Source of the DNA: Pseudomonas tremae
Lineage (GTDB): Bacteria > Pseudomonadota > Gammaproteobacteria > Pseudomonadales > Pseudomonadaceae
Direction of reading: 5' to 3'
DNA: 64,000 bases
Assembly (NCBI RefSeq): GCF_001401155.1
Contig: NZ_LJRO01000090.1
Span: 289,468 to 353,467, forward strand
The notes under the pieces are model-generated. The model saw only the letters and a program-made list of their open reading frames with translations, was not told the DNA's origin and searched no databases. Shown here one piece after another: positions 63,251 through 64,000 of this stretch. How positions within the stretch are numbered: position 1 is the first letter of the stretch; each line of letters opens with the position of its first letter. Position numbers and translations under genes: made by a program.

Positions 63251-64000
63251 TCAGCTCTTCACACGCTTGAACTCGACTACCCAGACCCACGGGTTTGCGT
63301 TCCAGTCGCCTCCGACGGATGTCCAGAGCAGCTCGAACGATTTGCGCGGGTCAGCGCTGTATGTTTCGATCCCATCAACGTGCCACCACTCACCGAGTTT
63401 GGCATGATCGGTGTAAAGCCGTACGCCTTCGGCTCTGGCCTGATCCTCGCTGATATCCTGCAACCGCTCGACGCGCACGTCGGTGATTTCCAGCAGGATG
63501 CGGCTTGCCCAGCGCGGCATGTGGATGCTTGGAGTCCAGCCTGTGTATCCGCTTTGCGCAGGGCTGTTCATGCCGTGATCATGGTCTGGCTGCAACGTTC
63601 GGTAAGGGTGATGATGGCTGTGGTAGATCTTCGGATACGGGCCGTCAGCGCGATAAATTGTTTGGTAGGTCACGCCAGGCGGGCCGGGTATGCCGGCACG
63701 GCCTTGCTGCGTATAACGGCCGCCAGCTACCTGAACTGGATGAACGTCTTGCCAGCTTTCGCGCACCCACAGTCGGTCACCGGGCTTTCCGTATGGGCAG
63801 GCAATTGGGTATTCCATGCCTTCGTGGTCAGACGTGAAGTCGCCAAAGGCGTTGTATGGCCACCAGCCGTTACCGTGGTCAAGCATCATGAAGCCGTCCG
63901 CGTGCGCCTTGGTCGCTTTCACGGCTCGTCGCGTGACTGTCTTCTGGCCGGACAGGATGGCGCGCACCATCGGCGCGCTGAACAGGATCGGTCTTTCCTT
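63251..64000 (-). CDS. phage-associated protein, N-terminus beyond the window
   Basis: The frame is open to the window edge; about 249 residues are visible. The sequence starts PILFSAPMVRAILSGQKTVT and contains GKPGDRLWVRESW and WASRILLEITDVRVERLQDI. These are typical of a protein common in lambdoid-type prophages that resembles ASCH/PUA-like RNA-binding folds. Function is not established. A start at the internal ATG (63970) is less likely because the conserved frame continues upstream. Confidence 0.7.
   Translation of the reverse strand, partial: KERPILFSAPMVRAILSGQKTVTRRAVKATKAHADGFMMLDHGNGWWPYNAFGDFTSDHEGMEYPIACPYGKPGDRLWVRESWQDVHPVQVAGGRYTQQGRAGIPGPPGVTYQTIYRADGPYPKIYHSHHHPYRTLQPDHDHGMNSPAQSGYTGWTPSIHMPRWASRILLEITDVRVERLQDISEDQARAEGVRLYTDHAKLGEWWHVDGIETYSADPRKSFELLWTSVGGDWNANPWVWVVEFKRVKS

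Larger units (their letters stand above)
61060..64000. mobile_element. integrase-proximal end of a prophage or integrative element at tRNA-Cys
   Basis: A tyrosine integrase 100 bases from a tRNA and reading toward it, a DUF4224 protein, and a series of small phage-type ORFs mark one end of an integrated element. The attachment core is presumably within the 3' half of tRNA-Cys. The other end lies beyond the window, so size and type are unknown. Confidence 0.75.

Overview
The window looks like a chromosomal stretch of a fluorescent pseudomonad, most probably of the Pseudomonas syringae group. This rests on the gacA-uvrC-pgsA-tRNA-Gly block, the high-GC codon use, the complete xylose operon with AraC-type XylR, and the mix of sulfur-scavenging, Yej-type peptide uptake and tannase-like genes. 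The species is inferred from remembered gene content; no search was run.

Layout. (1) 1-5.9 kb: a catabolic operon with a four-carbon acid-sugar kinase (5' end outside the window), a PdxA2-type dehydrogenase, a TIM-barrel/cupin fusion, a bicupin, a DadA-type FAD oxidoreductase and a tandem GNAT acetyltransferase. (2) 6.0-11.5 kb: a Dpp/Opp-type ABC importer with a Tat-exported binding protein and a double ATPase on one chain. A frameshifted threonine-synthase remnant, a LysR regulator and a divergent quinone-oxidoreductase follow. (3) 14.7-17.8 kb: a compact operon of a 30-codon Cys-containing ORF, a PP-loop ATPase of no family I recognise, and a MocR-type regulator. This is the best candidate for an undescribed system. 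(4) 17.8-30.9 kb: a nuclease-helicase fusion, pgm, two stand-alone parvulins, a PilU-like ATPase, yejABEF and a DAHP synthase. The DAHP synthase is preceded by an attenuator with an aromatic-rich leader peptide and a second small ORF. (5) 31.6-35.8 kb: a small DNA-binding protein pair, gacA, uvrC, pgsA and tRNA-Gly.

(6) 36.0-41.0 kb: a deoxyribose utilisation cluster (kinase, FucP-like permease, DUF4432 mutarotase, DeoR-family regulator, DeoC) with palindromic operator candidates. (7) 41.0-47.7 kb: xylA-xylFGH with divergent xylR and no xylB. (8) 47.7-54.0 kb: a papain-type peptidase, a VirK protein and a second ribose-type ABC importer. (9) 54.0-58.7 kb: a sulfur-scavenging block of two DszC/SfnB-type flavoproteins, an isolated acyl-CoA-dehydrogenase C-terminal domain and an NtaA/DszA-type monooxygenase. 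(10) 59.1-60.8 kb: a secreted tannase/feruloyl esterase. (11) 61.0-64.0 kb: tRNA-Cys followed by the integrase end of a prophage or related element that runs off the window.

The window is dominated by nutrient capture: sugar acids, peptides, deoxyribose, xylose, organosulfur compounds and plant polyphenol esters, around the core global regulator GacA. Transfer is visible at the tRNA-Cys integration and, possibly, in the 25 kb lying between tRNA-Gly and tRNA-Cys.
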